64,000 nt of DNA from Roseococcus sp. (lineage in GTDB: Bacteria; Pseudomonadota; Alphaproteobacteria; Acetobacterales; Acetobacteraceae), in contig JAOAIK010000015.1 of NCBI GenBank assembly GCA_026414745.1, forward strand, positions 1 to 64,000. The letters run 5' to 3'. The notes under the pieces were generated by a model. That model ran no database searches, was not told where the DNA came from, and worked only from the letters and a program-made list of their open reading frames with translations. Positions 25,645-33,554 of the stretch are shown here, piece by piece (the stretch's first letter is position 1; the number at the start of each line of letters is the position of its first letter). The position numbers and the translations under genes were made by a program.

Positions 25645-27774
25645 ATGGACTTCGCCACGCTCGACCCCATGATCCGCCCGCGCTCGATCGCCGTGATCGG
25701 CGCCTCGGACGATCCGACGCGCATCGGCGGCCGGCCCATCGCCTACATGAGGGCGCGCGGCTTCCAGGGACGCCTCTTCCCGGTGAACCCGAAGCGGCCC
25801 TCCGTGCAGGGCATCCCCGCCTTTCCCGACGTGGCGAGCCTGCCCGAGACGCCCGAGGTCGGCCTCGTCGCCGTGCCGGGCGAGGCGGCCATCGAGGCCA
25901 TCGAGGCGCTGGGCGAGAGGGGCACGAAGGCCGCCATCGTCTTCACCGCGGGCTTCGCCGAGGTGGACGCGAAGGGCGCGGAGGCCCAGGCGCGCATGGT
26001 GGCGGCGGCGCGGCGGCACGGCATGCGCATGCTGGGGCCCAACTGCCTCGGGCTGTTCAACGACGCGATCGGCTTCTACCCGATCTTCTCCTCCTCCTTC
26101 GAGCAGGGCTGGCCCATCCCGGGGCGGATCGGGATCGCCTCCCAGTCCGGCGCCTATGGCACGCATCTCTACTCGCTGGCGCGCAACCGCGGCATCGGCA
26201 CCAATGTCGTGGTCACCACCGGCAACGAGGCGGAGGTGGCGCTGGGCGACGTGCTGGGCTGGATGGCCGCCTCGCCCGAGATCGACGTGATCTGCGCCTA
26301 TGCGGAGGGCATCCGCGAGAGCGCGAAGTTCCTGGCGGCGCTGGACCTCGCGCGCCGCAACCGCAAGCCCATCGTGATGATGAAGGTGGGGCGCAGCGCG
26401 CTGGGCGCGCGGGCCGCGCAGTCCCACACCGCCTCCATCGCCGGCGACGACGCGGTGACCGAGGCGGTGCTCGCCGAGTTCGGCGTGGTGCGCGCCCGCA
26501 CCACGGAGGAGCTGCTCGACATCGCCTATGCCGCGACGAAGCGCATCTATCCCGCCCGCAACACGCTCGGGGTGATGACGGTCTCCGGCGGGGCCGGGGT
26601 GCTGATCAGCGATGTGGCGGAATCCCTCGGCTTTCCCATGCCCCCCATGCCGGAGGCGGCGCAGGCGCGGCTGCGCGGCCTTGTCCCCTTCTGCGCGCCG
26701 GCCAACCCGGTGGACTGCACCGCCCAGGCCTTCAACCAGATCGAGCTGATCGGCGCCTTCACCCGCAGCATGGTGGAGGAGGGCGGCTACACCTCCTGCC
26801 TCGGCTTCTTCACCCAGGTGGGCGGCTCCACGACCAACGCGCCCAGGCTGCGCGCGCAGATGAAGGCGGTGATGCAGGACCACCCGGACCGCGTCTGGGC
26901 GCTCAGCGTCATCGCGCCGCCCGAGATGGTGCGGGAGTATGAGCGCGACGGCTTCCTCGTCTTCGAGGACCCGACGCGCGCGGTGGTGGCGCTGCATGCG
27001 CTCGGGCGCTTCGGCGCCGCCTTCGCCGCCGCCCCGGCCGCGGCGCCGGCCCTGCCCGCCGTCACCCTGCCGGCCGAGGCGCCCTCGGAGGCCGAGGCCA
27101 AGCGCATCCTGGCCGAGGCCGGCATCCCCGCCGTGCCCGAGCGCGCCTGCGCCGATGCGCAGGCGGCCGTGGCGGCGGCGCGGGCATTCGGCTTCCCGGT
27201 GGTGATGAAGATCCTCTCGCCCGACATCCTGCACAAGAGCGAGATCGGCGGCGTGCTGCTCGACCTGGCCGATGAGGCGGCGGTGCGCCAGGGCTTCGCC
27301 ACGCTGATGGCCCGCGCGGCCGAGCGCGCGCCAGGCGCGCGGCTGGAGGGCGTGCTGGTGGCGAAGCAGGTGAAGGGCGCGGTGGAGATGGCGCTCGGCC
27401 TGTTCCGCGACCCGGTCTTCGGCCCCGTGGCCATGGTGGGGCTGGGCGGCATCTTCATCGAGGTGCTGAAGGATGTCGCCTTCCGCCGCTGCCCCTTCGG
27501 CCCGGCGGAGGCGGAGGCGATGATCCGCTCGCTCAAGGGCTTCGCGCTGCTCGATGGCGCGCGCGGCCGGCCCCGCGCGGATGTGCGGGCGCTGGCCGAG
27601 GCGCTCTCGCGCCTCTCCGCCTTCGGCGCGGCGGCCGGCGAGCGCCTCGTCTCGGTGGACGTCAACCCCTTCTTCGTGCTGGGCGAGGGCGAGGGCGGCT
27701 TCGCCGCCGACGCGGTGCTCGAGCTCGCGCCCCGAGACCATCCCCCGCCACGGCCAGAGAAAGGACCACGCTGA
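25645..27774 (+). CDS. NDP-forming acyl-CoA synthetase (acetate--CoA ligase family)
   Basis: A 709-residue fusion of the alpha and beta parts of NDP-forming acyl-CoA synthetase. The CoA-binding Rossmann part begins IRPRSIAVIGASDDPTRIGG; the ligase domain has GRIGIASQSGAYGTHLYSLA; the phosphohistidine is in AAQSHTASIAGDD; and an ATP-grasp domain runs from about residue 475 (EAEAKRILAEAGIPAVPE ... VVMKILSPDILHKSEIGGV). It activates a carboxylic acid with ATP or works in reverse to save energy. Its stop overlaps the VOC gene start (TGATG). Confidence 0.9.
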   Translation: MDFATLDPMIRPRSIAVIGASDDPTRIGGRPIAYMRARGFQGRLFPVNPKRPSVQGIPAFPDVASLPETPEVGLVAVPGEAAIEAIEALGERGTKAAIVFTAGFAEVDAKGAEAQARMVAAARRHGMRMLGPNCLGLFNDAIGFYPIFSSSFEQGWPIPGRIGIASQSGAYGTHLYSLARNRGIGTNVVVTTGNEAEVALGDVLGWMAASPEIDVICAYAEGIRESAKFLAALDLARRNRKPIVMMKVGRSALGARAAQSHTASIAGDDAVTEAVLAEFGVVRARTTEELLDIAYAATKRIYPARNTLGVMTVSGGAGVLISDVAESLGFPMPPMPEAAQARLRGLVPFCAPANPVDCTAQAFNQIELIGAFTRSMVEEGGYTSCLGFFTQVGGSTTNAPRLRAQMKAVMQDHPDRVWALSVIAPPEMVREYERDGFLVFEDPTRAVVALHALGRFGAAFAAAPAAAPALPAVTLPAEAPSEAEAKRILAEAGIPAVPERACADAQAAVAAARAFGFPVVMKILSPDILHKSEIGGVLLDLADEAAVRQGFATLMARAAERAPGARLEGVLVAKQVKGAVEMALGLFRDPVFGPVAMVGLGGIFIEVLKDVAFRRCPFGPAEAEAMIRSLKGFALLDGARGRPRADVRALAEALSRLSAFGAAAGERLVSVDVNPFFVLGEGEGGFAADAVLELAPRDHPPPRPEKGPR

Positions 27775-28160
27775 TGCCGAGCCTCCGCTACGACCACATC
27801 CACCTGCGCAGCCCGGACCCCGAGGCCACCGCCGCCTGGTTCGAGGAGATGCTGGGCGCGCAGGTGATCCGCAGCATGCAGCAGGGCAAGCCGCGCATCG
27901 ATCTCAAGCTCGGCGGGACGGACATCTTCATCGTCCAGAGCGACGCCAGCTCCGCCGAGGCGCCCGTCGCGCCCTACAAGGGCATCGACCATTTCGGCTT
28001 CGCGGTGGAGGGCGGGCTCGACGAGATGGTGGCGCGCCTGAAGGCGAAGGGCGTGCACTTCACCATGGAGCCCAACTCCCCGCGCCCCGGCATCCGCATC
28101 TGCTTCATCCGGGGGCCGGAGAACATCTCCATCGAGCTGCTGGAACGCTTCCCCGCCTGA
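27774..28160 (+). CDS. VOC family protein (glyoxalase fold)
   Basis: A 128-residue protein with the paired beta-alpha-beta-beta-beta units of the vicinal oxygen chelate family. Candidate metal ligands are His in RYDHIHLRSPD, His in IDHFGFAVEG and Glu in NISIELLERF. It resembles lactoylglutathione lyase or methylmalonyl-CoA epimerase-like proteins; the tight coupling to an acyl-CoA synthetase hints at a CoA-linked substrate, which is inference only. Its stop is one base from the stop of convergent puuD. Confidence 0.82.
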   Translation: MPSLRYDHIHLRSPDPEATAAWFEEMLGAQVIRSMQQGKPRIDLKLGGTDIFIVQSDASSAEAPVAPYKGIDHFGFAVEGGLDEMVARLKAKGVHFTMEPNSPRPGIRICFIRGPENISIELLERFPA

Positions 28161-28161
28161 C

Positions 28162-29355
28162 CTACGGCGTCCGCGCGCCGGCCCGGATCCAGGCGATGAT
28201 CCGGGCGCGGTCGGTGTCGGTCATGTCGGTCAGGTTGCCGGGCGGCATGGCCTCCGTCTCGATCTGCACGCGCATGGCGGCGGCGTGGCGGCGCAGCTCG
28301 GCGGGCGTTTCCAGCACCACGCCCTTGGGCGGGCTTGCGATGCCCTCGAAGCTCGGCCGCGCCGCGTGGCAGCTCGTGCAATGCGCGGCGACCAGGGCCT
28401 GCACCTCGGCGAAGGGCGGCGCCTCGATGCCGGCGAAGCGCGGATCGGGGCGCGGCGCCACCAGCAGGAAGAGCAGCGCCACCGCCACCGCGCCCCCCGC
28501 CGGCAGCGCCCAGTTCGACCGCCCCGCATGGCGCAGCACGAAGAACTGCCGCACCAGCGCGCCCGCCAGCGCGATCAGCAGCAGCGCCAGCCAGTTGTAG
28601 CGGTGCTGCGTCAGCATCGGGTAGTGCGGGCTGATCATCAGGAACAGCACCGGCAGCGTCAGATAGGTGTTGTGGACGCTGCGCTGCTTGCCCCAGAGGC
28701 CGTATTTCGGGTCCGGCTCCTCGCCCCGGGCCATGGCGGCGACCATCTTCCGCTGCCCGGGAATGATCACCATGGCCACATTGGCCACCATGATGGTGCC
28801 CGTCATCACCCCCACCAGGAGGAAGGCGCCGCGGCCGGAGAAGAGGTGCGTGGCGATCAGCGTGGTCGCCACCAGCAGGGCGGCCCCGGCGGCGAGCAGC
28901 TTCGCCTCGCTCTCGCCGAGCTTCGACCTGCACAGCCGGTCATAGGCGACCCAGCCGCCCGCGATCATCGCCGCCGAGAGCAGCACCGCGAGCCAGGCCG
29001 GCATGTCCAGCACCCGCGGATCGACCAGGGTGGTGCTCGCCTGGCCCCAGTAGATCAGCGCGAAGAGCGCGAAGCCGCTGATCCAGGTCCAGTAGGCCTC
29101 CCACTTGAACCAGTGCAGCCTCGCGGGCAGCGCCTCGGGCGCCCCGACATACTTGCGCTTGTAGTAGAAGCCGCCGCCGTGGATGGACCACTGCTCGCCG
29201 CGCACGCGCGGGTTGCCGTCGGCCGGCGGCTCCAGGCTGTTGTCGAGGGCGATGAAGTAGAAGCTCGCGCCGATCCAGGCGATGCCGGCGATGATGTGCA
29301 GCCAGCGCAGCAGCAGGTTCGCCCATTCGGCGATATAGCCCCACTCGATCTCCAT
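28162..29355 (-). CDS. puuD: Urate hydroxylase PuuD (membrane, cytochrome c domain)
   Basis: A 397-residue membrane protein with about eight hydrophobic segments and a C-terminal cytochrome c domain: CTSCH at residues 326-330 and a likely axial Met in EAMPPGN. The N-terminal half, including LLLRWLHIIAGIAWIGASFYFI and WSIHGGGFYYKRKYVG, is the DUF989 domain of PuuD, which converts urate to 5-hydroxyisourate using the respiratory chain instead of making H2O2. It lies 3 bases after uraH, which hydrolyses its product. Confidence 0.92.
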   Translation of the reverse strand: MEIEWGYIAEWANLLLRWLHIIAGIAWIGASFYFIALDNSLEPPADGNPRVRGEQWSIHGGGFYYKRKYVGAPEALPARLHWFKWEAYWTWISGFALFALIYWGQASTTLVDPRVLDMPAWLAVLLSAAMIAGGWVAYDRLCRSKLGESEAKLLAAGAALLVATTLIATHLFSGRGAFLLVGVMTGTIMVANVAMVIIPGQRKMVAAMARGEEPDPKYGLWGKQRSVHNTYLTLPVLFLMISPHYPMLTQHRYNWLALLLIALAGALVRQFFVLRHAGRSNWALPAGGAVAVALLFLLVAPRPDPRFAGIEAPPFAEVQALVAAHCTSCHAARPSFEGIASPPKGVVLETPAELRRHAAAMRVQIETEAMPPGNLTDMTDTDRARIIAWIRAGARTP

Positions 29356-29358
29356 CGC

Positions 29359-29709
29359 TCAGCTTCCGCGATAGGTGGTGTAGCCGAAGGGCGAGACGAG
29401 CAGCGGCACATGGTAGTGCCCGTCCTCGGCCATGCCGAAGCTCAGCGTCACCTCGTCGAGGAAGGGCGGATCGGGCAGCGCCACGCCGAGGGCGCGGAAA
29501 TACTCGGCCACCTGATAGACCAGCAGGTAGCGGCCGGGCCTGAAGGCCTCGCCCTCCAGCAGCGGGCGCGGGGCGCGCCCGTCCTCGTTGGTCGCGCCTT
29601 CGGCCAATTTCACCCGCGCCTCGCCCTCCAGCCGGTAGAGGGCGAAGCGCATGCCGGCCGCGGGGCGCCCGCGCGAGGTGTCGAGAACATGGGTGGAGAG
29701 CCGGCCCAT
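29359..29709 (-). CDS. uraH: 5-hydroxyisourate hydrolase
   Basis: A 116-residue transthyretin-like protein that hydrolyses 5-hydroxyisourate to OHCU. The active-site marks are present: His7 in GRLSTHVLDTSRGRPA, the arginine in the FRPGRYLLVYQVAEYF region, HYHVPLLVSPFGYTTYRGS at the end with the terminal YRGS. It is the first gene of the uraH-puuD pair. The OHCU decarboxylase is not in the window. Confidence 0.93.
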   Translation of the reverse strand: MGRLSTHVLDTSRGRPAAGMRFALYRLEGEARVKLAEGATNEDGRAPRPLLEGEAFRPGRYLLVYQVAEYFRALGVALPDPPFLDEVTLSFGMAEDGHYHVPLLVSPFGYTTYRGS

Positions 29710-29852
29710 CGGAATCCCCGTTGTTGCGCCGCGACATTGCGGCCGCCGCGGCCGGGCTGGCAAGCGCGGCGCGATGGCTGCCGCGCGCCGCGCGCGCTTG
29801 ATCGCCCAGGGCTTGGGCCCTAAGGCGCGGAACGCCGCGCAGGGAGACCGCC

Positions 29853-31133
29853 ATGCCCGAGACCGTCGCCCCCAACCTCGTCGCCGCCGTCGATGCCGCC
29901 CGCCACTGGCAGGACATGATGGCGATGGCCGGGATCGGCGGCTTCACCGACGAGGCGGGGCATGCGGGCGTGAACCGCCCCTGCCTTTCCGCACTCGATC
30001 GGCAGGCGCGGCGGCTGCTCGTCTCCTGGGCGGAGAAGGCGGGGCTCGGGGTCAGCGTGGATCGCCTGGGCAACCTCTTCCTGCGGCACGAGGGCAGCGA
30101 ACCCGGCCTCGCCCCGGTGCTGACCGGCAGCCACATGGACAGCCAGCCCAATGGCGGGCGCTTCGACGGGATCTGGGGCGTGATGGCAGGGCTCGAGGCG
30201 GTGCGGGCGCTGCGCGAGGCGGGGGTGGCGACGAGGCGGCCGATCGAGGTGGTGGCCTGGACCAACGAGGAAGGCGGCCGCTTCGCCCCGGGCTGCATGG
30301 GCAGCATGGCCTATGCCGGGGTCGCGCCCCCCGACGCCTGGGACGAGGTGAGGGACAAGGAGGGCATCCGCTGGGCCGATGCGCTCGCCGAACAGCTCGC
30401 GCTCGAGGCCGACCTGCCGCGCCGCCCGCTCGGCGTGGTCGAGGGACAGGCCCCCTTCGCCTATGTCGAGGCGCATATCGAGCAGGGGCCGCTGCTCGAG
30501 GCGGCGGGCATGGACATCGGCGTGGTCACCGGCATCCAGGGCAGCCGCTGGTTCCTGGTCGAGCTCAAGGGCAGGAGCGACCACGCCGGCACCACCCCGC
30601 TCGCCATGCGCAAGGACGCGGTGCAGGACATGCTGCGCGCCATCGCGGCGCTGAACGCCCTGATGCACGACCCCAAGGACGTGCTGCGCTTCACGGTGGC
30701 GAGCATCGAGGTGCAGCCGAACACCTCCAACTCGGTGGCGGGCCTCGTGCGCTTCACCATCGACTTCCGCCACCCGGACAACGCGGTTCTGCAGGCCCGC
30801 GGCAATGCCATCGAGGGCGTGATCCAGGCCGCGGTGCGCGACTGCGCGGTGACGGTGACGGAACGCTTCCACGCCCTGCCCGTGACCTTCCAGCCCGAGG
30901 TGCCCGAGGCGGTGGAGGCCGCCGCCCGCGCCCAGGGGCTGCGCCATATGCGCCTGCCCTCGGGCGCCTTCCACGACAGCCAGTTCATGGTGCCGCTCTG
31001 CCCCACGGGGATGATCTTCGTGCCCTGCCGCGCGGGCGTCTCGCACCACCCGAGCGAATACGCCTCGCCCGAGGCGCTGGCCGCCGGCACCCGCGTGCTG
31101 GCGCAGGTGCTGGCCGATCTCGCCAACCGCTGA
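29853..31133 (+). CDS. Zn-dependent M20 amidohydrolase (N-carbamoyl-L-amino-acid hydrolase / allantoate amidohydrolase type)
   Basis: A 426-residue M20 enzyme of the HyuC/AllC group. Metal-binding motifs are TGSHMDSQPNGGRFDG, WTNEEGGRFAPGCMGS and EAHIEQGPLLE; GRSDHAGTTPLAMRKDA marks the lid domain and SHHPSEYASPE the last ligand histidine. The substrate is an N-carbamoyl-L-amino acid, beta-ureidopropionate or allantoate. The divergent uraH-puuD pair makes allantoate plausible, but the motifs do not decide it. Its stop overlaps the serA start (TGATG). Confidence 0.87.
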   Translation: MPETVAPNLVAAVDAARHWQDMMAMAGIGGFTDEAGHAGVNRPCLSALDRQARRLLVSWAEKAGLGVSVDRLGNLFLRHEGSEPGLAPVLTGSHMDSQPNGGRFDGIWGVMAGLEAVRALREAGVATRRPIEVVAWTNEEGGRFAPGCMGSMAYAGVAPPDAWDEVRDKEGIRWADALAEQLALEADLPRRPLGVVEGQAPFAYVEAHIEQGPLLEAAGMDIGVVTGIQGSRWFLVELKGRSDHAGTTPLAMRKDAVQDMLRAIAALNALMHDPKDVLRFTVASIEVQPNTSNSVAGLVRFTIDFRHPDNAVLQARGNAIEGVIQAAVRDCAVTVTERFHALPVTFQPEVPEAVEAAARAQGLRHMRLPSGAFHDSQFMVPLCPTGMIFVPCRAGVSHHPSEYASPEALAAGTRVLAQVLADLANR

Positions 31134-32398
31134 TGCCCTTCTGGAGCGCGCCCGTGAGCGACCAGCTCTCCCTTCCCAAGGACCGCATCCGCACCCTGCT
31201 GCTCGAGAACATCGCCGAGACCGCGGTGACGCTGCTGGCGGAGGACGGCTACACCAACGTCCAGCGCGAGAAGAGGGCGCTGGAGGGCGAGGCCCTGCGC
31301 GAGGCGCTCAAGGGCGTGCACATGCTCGGCATCCGCAGCCGCACCACGCTGACGGCCGAGGTGCTGGAAGCGGCCGACCGCCTGATCGCCGTGGGCTGCT
31401 TCTGCATCGGCACCAACCAGGTGGATCTGGAGGCGGCGCGGCGTCTCGGCATTCCGGTCTTCAATGCCCCCTTCTCCAACACCCGCAGCGTCGCCGAGCT
31501 GACGATGGGCGAGATCGTCATGCTGCTGCGCGGCGTCTTCCCCAAATCCGTCGCCGCGCATGCCGGGGAGTGGGACAAGTCGGCCGAGGGGTTCCGCGAG
31601 GTGCGCGGGCGCACGCTCGGCATCATCGGCTACGGCAACATCGGCTCGCAGCTCTCCGTGCTGGCCGAGGCCTTCGGCATGCGGGTGATCTATTTCGACA
31701 CCGTGCCGAAGCTGCCGCTCGGCAACGCCTCGCGCTGCGCCACGCTGGACGAGTTGCTCCACTGGTCGGACGTGGTGAGCCTGCATGTGCCCGAGACCGC
31801 CGAGACCATGGGCATGATCGGCGCCGAGCAGATCGCGAAGATGCGCCCGGGCGCCTTCCTGATCAACAATGCCCGGGGCACGCTGGTCGATCTGGAGGCG
31901 GTGGCGGCCGCGCTGCGCGAGGGGCGGCTGGCGGGCGCGGCCTTCGACGTCTTCCCCGAGGAGCCCAAGCGCAACGGCGATCCCTTCGTCACGCCCCTGC
32001 AGAACATCCCGAACGTGATCCTCACGCCCCATATCGGCGGCTCGACCGAGGAGGCGCAGTCGCGCATCGGCGAGGAGGTGGCGCGCAAGCTCGCCGACTA
32101 TTCGGACACGGGCAGCACGGTGGGCGCGGTGAACTTCCCCCAGGTGGCGCTGCCCGCGCGCCCCACCGGCACGCGCTTCATGCATGTGCACCACAACGCG
32201 CCGGGCGTGCTGGGCAACGTCAACCAGGTCTTCGCCCGGCGGGGCGTGAACATCGCCGGCCAGTATCTGCAGACCGACGGCGAGATCGGCTATGTGGTGG
32301 TGGACGCGGCGGCGACTCGCGACAGCGAGGCGATCCTCGCGGAGCTGCGCGCCCTGCCGCACACGATCCGGGCGCGGTTGCTGTACGAGAGGGAGTAG
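31133..32398 (+). CDS. serA: D-3-phosphoglycerate dehydrogenase
   Basis: A 421-residue NAD-dependent 2-hydroxyacid dehydrogenase starting serine synthesis. The NAD motif is LGIIGYGNIGSQLSVLAEAFG, the catalytic Arg/Glu/His region is LINNARGTLVDLEAV and ILTPHIGGSTEEAQ, and the C-terminal 75 residues (RFMHVHHNAPGVLGNVNQVF) form the ACT domain for serine feedback, as in the E. coli type. An ATG at 31133 overlaps the M20 stop (TGATG); GTG 31154 is an alternative start. The DpnI-like pseudogene follows convergently. Confidence 0.93.
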   Translation: MPFWSAPVSDQLSLPKDRIRTLLLENIAETAVTLLAEDGYTNVQREKRALEGEALREALKGVHMLGIRSRTTLTAEVLEAADRLIAVGCFCIGTNQVDLEAARRLGIPVFNAPFSNTRSVAELTMGEIVMLLRGVFPKSVAAHAGEWDKSAEGFREVRGRTLGIIGYGNIGSQLSVLAEAFGMRVIYFDTVPKLPLGNASRCATLDELLHWSDVVSLHVPETAETMGMIGAEQIAKMRPGAFLINNARGTLVDLEAVAAALREGRLAGAAFDVFPEEPKRNGDPFVTPLQNIPNVILTPHIGGSTEEAQSRIGEEVARKLADYSDTGSTVGAVNFPQVALPARPTGTRFMHVHHNAPGVLGNVNQVFARRGVNIAGQYLQTDGEIGYVVVDAAATRDSEAILAELRALPHTIRARLLYERE

Positions 32399-32419
32399 CG
32401 CGCCGCGCCGCGCATCGCC

Positions 32420-32845
32420 TCAGACATCGAGCCGCCGATAGCGCCCCTTGCCCAGGGAGGCGATGACGCCGGCATCGCGCGGACGCCGCAACTGCTGCCG
32501 CAGCTTCTCCCGGATGTGCCGGTGCGAGGGAAGGCCTTCGGCGAACTCCGGCGCGACAGCGTGGACGTCGGCCAGCGAGAACTCGGAGCCCGGCCCGTCC
32601 ACGCAACGCCGCGTCTCGACCAGCCGGCCCCGGGCTTCGCGGTGTCCTCCTGCCCGCGGGGCGCGCTGCATGCGCGACAGCAGCTGCGCCTCCGGCACGG
32701 GCCGTCCCGCCTGGACGACGGCGATCCGCGCGGCGTGCGGCAGGCCCGCAATCCTGATGCCGCAGCCCCGCCAGCCCGCGCGCCGGGCATCTGGCAGGGA
32801 CTCTGATAGCCCTCTGCCCAGGGCGGATCCGGCGCGAGCCGCATC
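32420..32845 (-). pseudogene. Remnant of a DpnI-like (dam-replacing type) restriction endonuclease gene, internal deletion
   Basis: From ATG 32845 the frame reads MRLAPDPPWAEGYQSPCQM, like the N-terminus of DpnI-domain proteins (Y.SPSQ.AR). The reading then jumps to another frame, which gives LPDARRAGWRGCGIRI and LPHAARIAVVQAGRPVPEA, matching the family's TARRAGWVGCNI region. It continues with GRLVETRRCVD, SEFSLADVHA and HRHIREKLRQQLRRPRDAG, ending GKGRYRRLDV, which is the C-terminal winged helix (DpnI_C). Roughly 110-130 residues, holding the zinc-binding cysteines and the PD-(D/E)XK active site, are missing between the two parts, with a frame change at the join. The gene cannot make an active nuclease. 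Family assignment is from memory of the motifs. Confidence 0.75.
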
Positions 32846-32849
32846 GCGC

Positions 32850-33161
32850 CTACCTCACCCTTCTCCCCCGCCGGAACCGCCACCAGTCCAGCAGCGGCCC
32901 GAGCGCCAGGAGCGGCAGGGCGGCCAGCGTCAGCAGCGCGAACACCGCCGCCGCCCCGCGCGCGCCCGAGGCGAAGGCGGCCACCGTCAGCCCCGCCAGC
33001 GCCCCGATCACCAGCAGGGCGAGGGCGAAGAGCGCCAGCACCAGCCTGTGCCGCGGCGAGAGCCATTCGGGCGGCGGCGCCACATCGGCCCGCGGCGTGC
33101 CGTCGCGCGCGACCTCGAAGCTCCGGGCAGGGTCGAGGCCGAAGGGGCGGCGGTCGGTCAG
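32850..33161 (-). CDS. Small two-pass membrane protein, possible CTG start
   Basis: A protein of about 103 residues with two hydrophobic segments (LVLALFALALLVIGALAGLTVAAF and AAVFALLTLAALPLLALGPLL) and a basic end FRRGRRVR. I do not recognise it. In its frame there is no ATG, GTG or TTG near the expected start; CTG at 33161 overlaps the TGA of the previous gene (CTGA) and follows GGTGAG, so it is the best candidate. It may also be translated by coupling only. It lies just before the DpnI-like remnant. Confidence 0.5.
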   Translation of the reverse strand: MTDRRPFGLDPARSFEVARDGTPRADVAPPPEWLSPRHRLVLALFALALLVIGALAGLTVAAFASGARGAAAVFALLTLAALPLLALGPLLDWWRFRRGRRVR

Positions 33162-33469
33162 CGTCTCACCACGATGCGGATGGCGCCGGGCTCGATGCCC
33201 ATCCGGCGCAGGCGCCGGCGCCGCCACCACAGGGCGACCGCCGCCACCGCCGCAGCGCCCAGCATCGCCGGCAGAAGCAGCCCGATGAAGAAGATGGCGA
33301 GCGCGGCCAGGATCAGCCCCCCCGCCATCGCGGCGATCAGCACCGCAACGCCGCCCAGCCGCGCGAGAAAGGCGTCGAGCCCGCCCGGCTTCGGCGGCTC
33401 GCGGAACTCTCCCTCCGGCGTCATGTCCAGCACCGGGGGCGGGCGGCGGAAATCGCTCATGCCCGGCAT
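33158..33469 (-). CDS. Small membrane protein
   Basis: A protein of about 103 residues: a proline-rich cytoplasmic start (SDFRRPPPVLDMTPEGEFREPP), a hydrophobic stretch of two segments (GVAVLIAAMAGGLILAALAIFFIGLLLPAMLGAAAVAAVALWW, positions about 38-80) and an arginine-rich end. I do not recognise the family. ATG 33469 is preferred because a GGGAGG site is 5 bases upstream; ATG 33460 is possible. It diverges from otnK and probably shares a transcript with the next small membrane gene. Confidence 0.6.
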   Translation of the reverse strand: MPGMSDFRRPPPVLDMTPEGEFREPPKPGGLDAFLARLGGVAVLIAAMAGGLILAALAIFFIGLLLPAMLGAAAVAAVALWWRRRRLRRMGIEPGAIRIVVRR

Positions 33470-33554
33470 CTGGCCCTCCCTCCCCGCCCGCTTCAAGCCC
33501 CGTTGCGCGCGACGCGACACGCCGTAAAGGAGGGGCGCCACGGAGACGCGTTCC

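Noticed and set aside
23875-27741. Minus-strand frame of nearly 1,290 codons
   Set aside because: It is antisense to the M20 and acyl-CoA synthetase genes and has the His/Arg/Gly-rich composition of a shadow frame in high-GC DNA.
32420-32698. Intact 92-residue winged-helix regulator
   Set aside because: The match is to the C-terminal domain of DpnI-like nucleases, and family sequence continues upstream of its only possible start and in a second frame, so it is a gene remnant.
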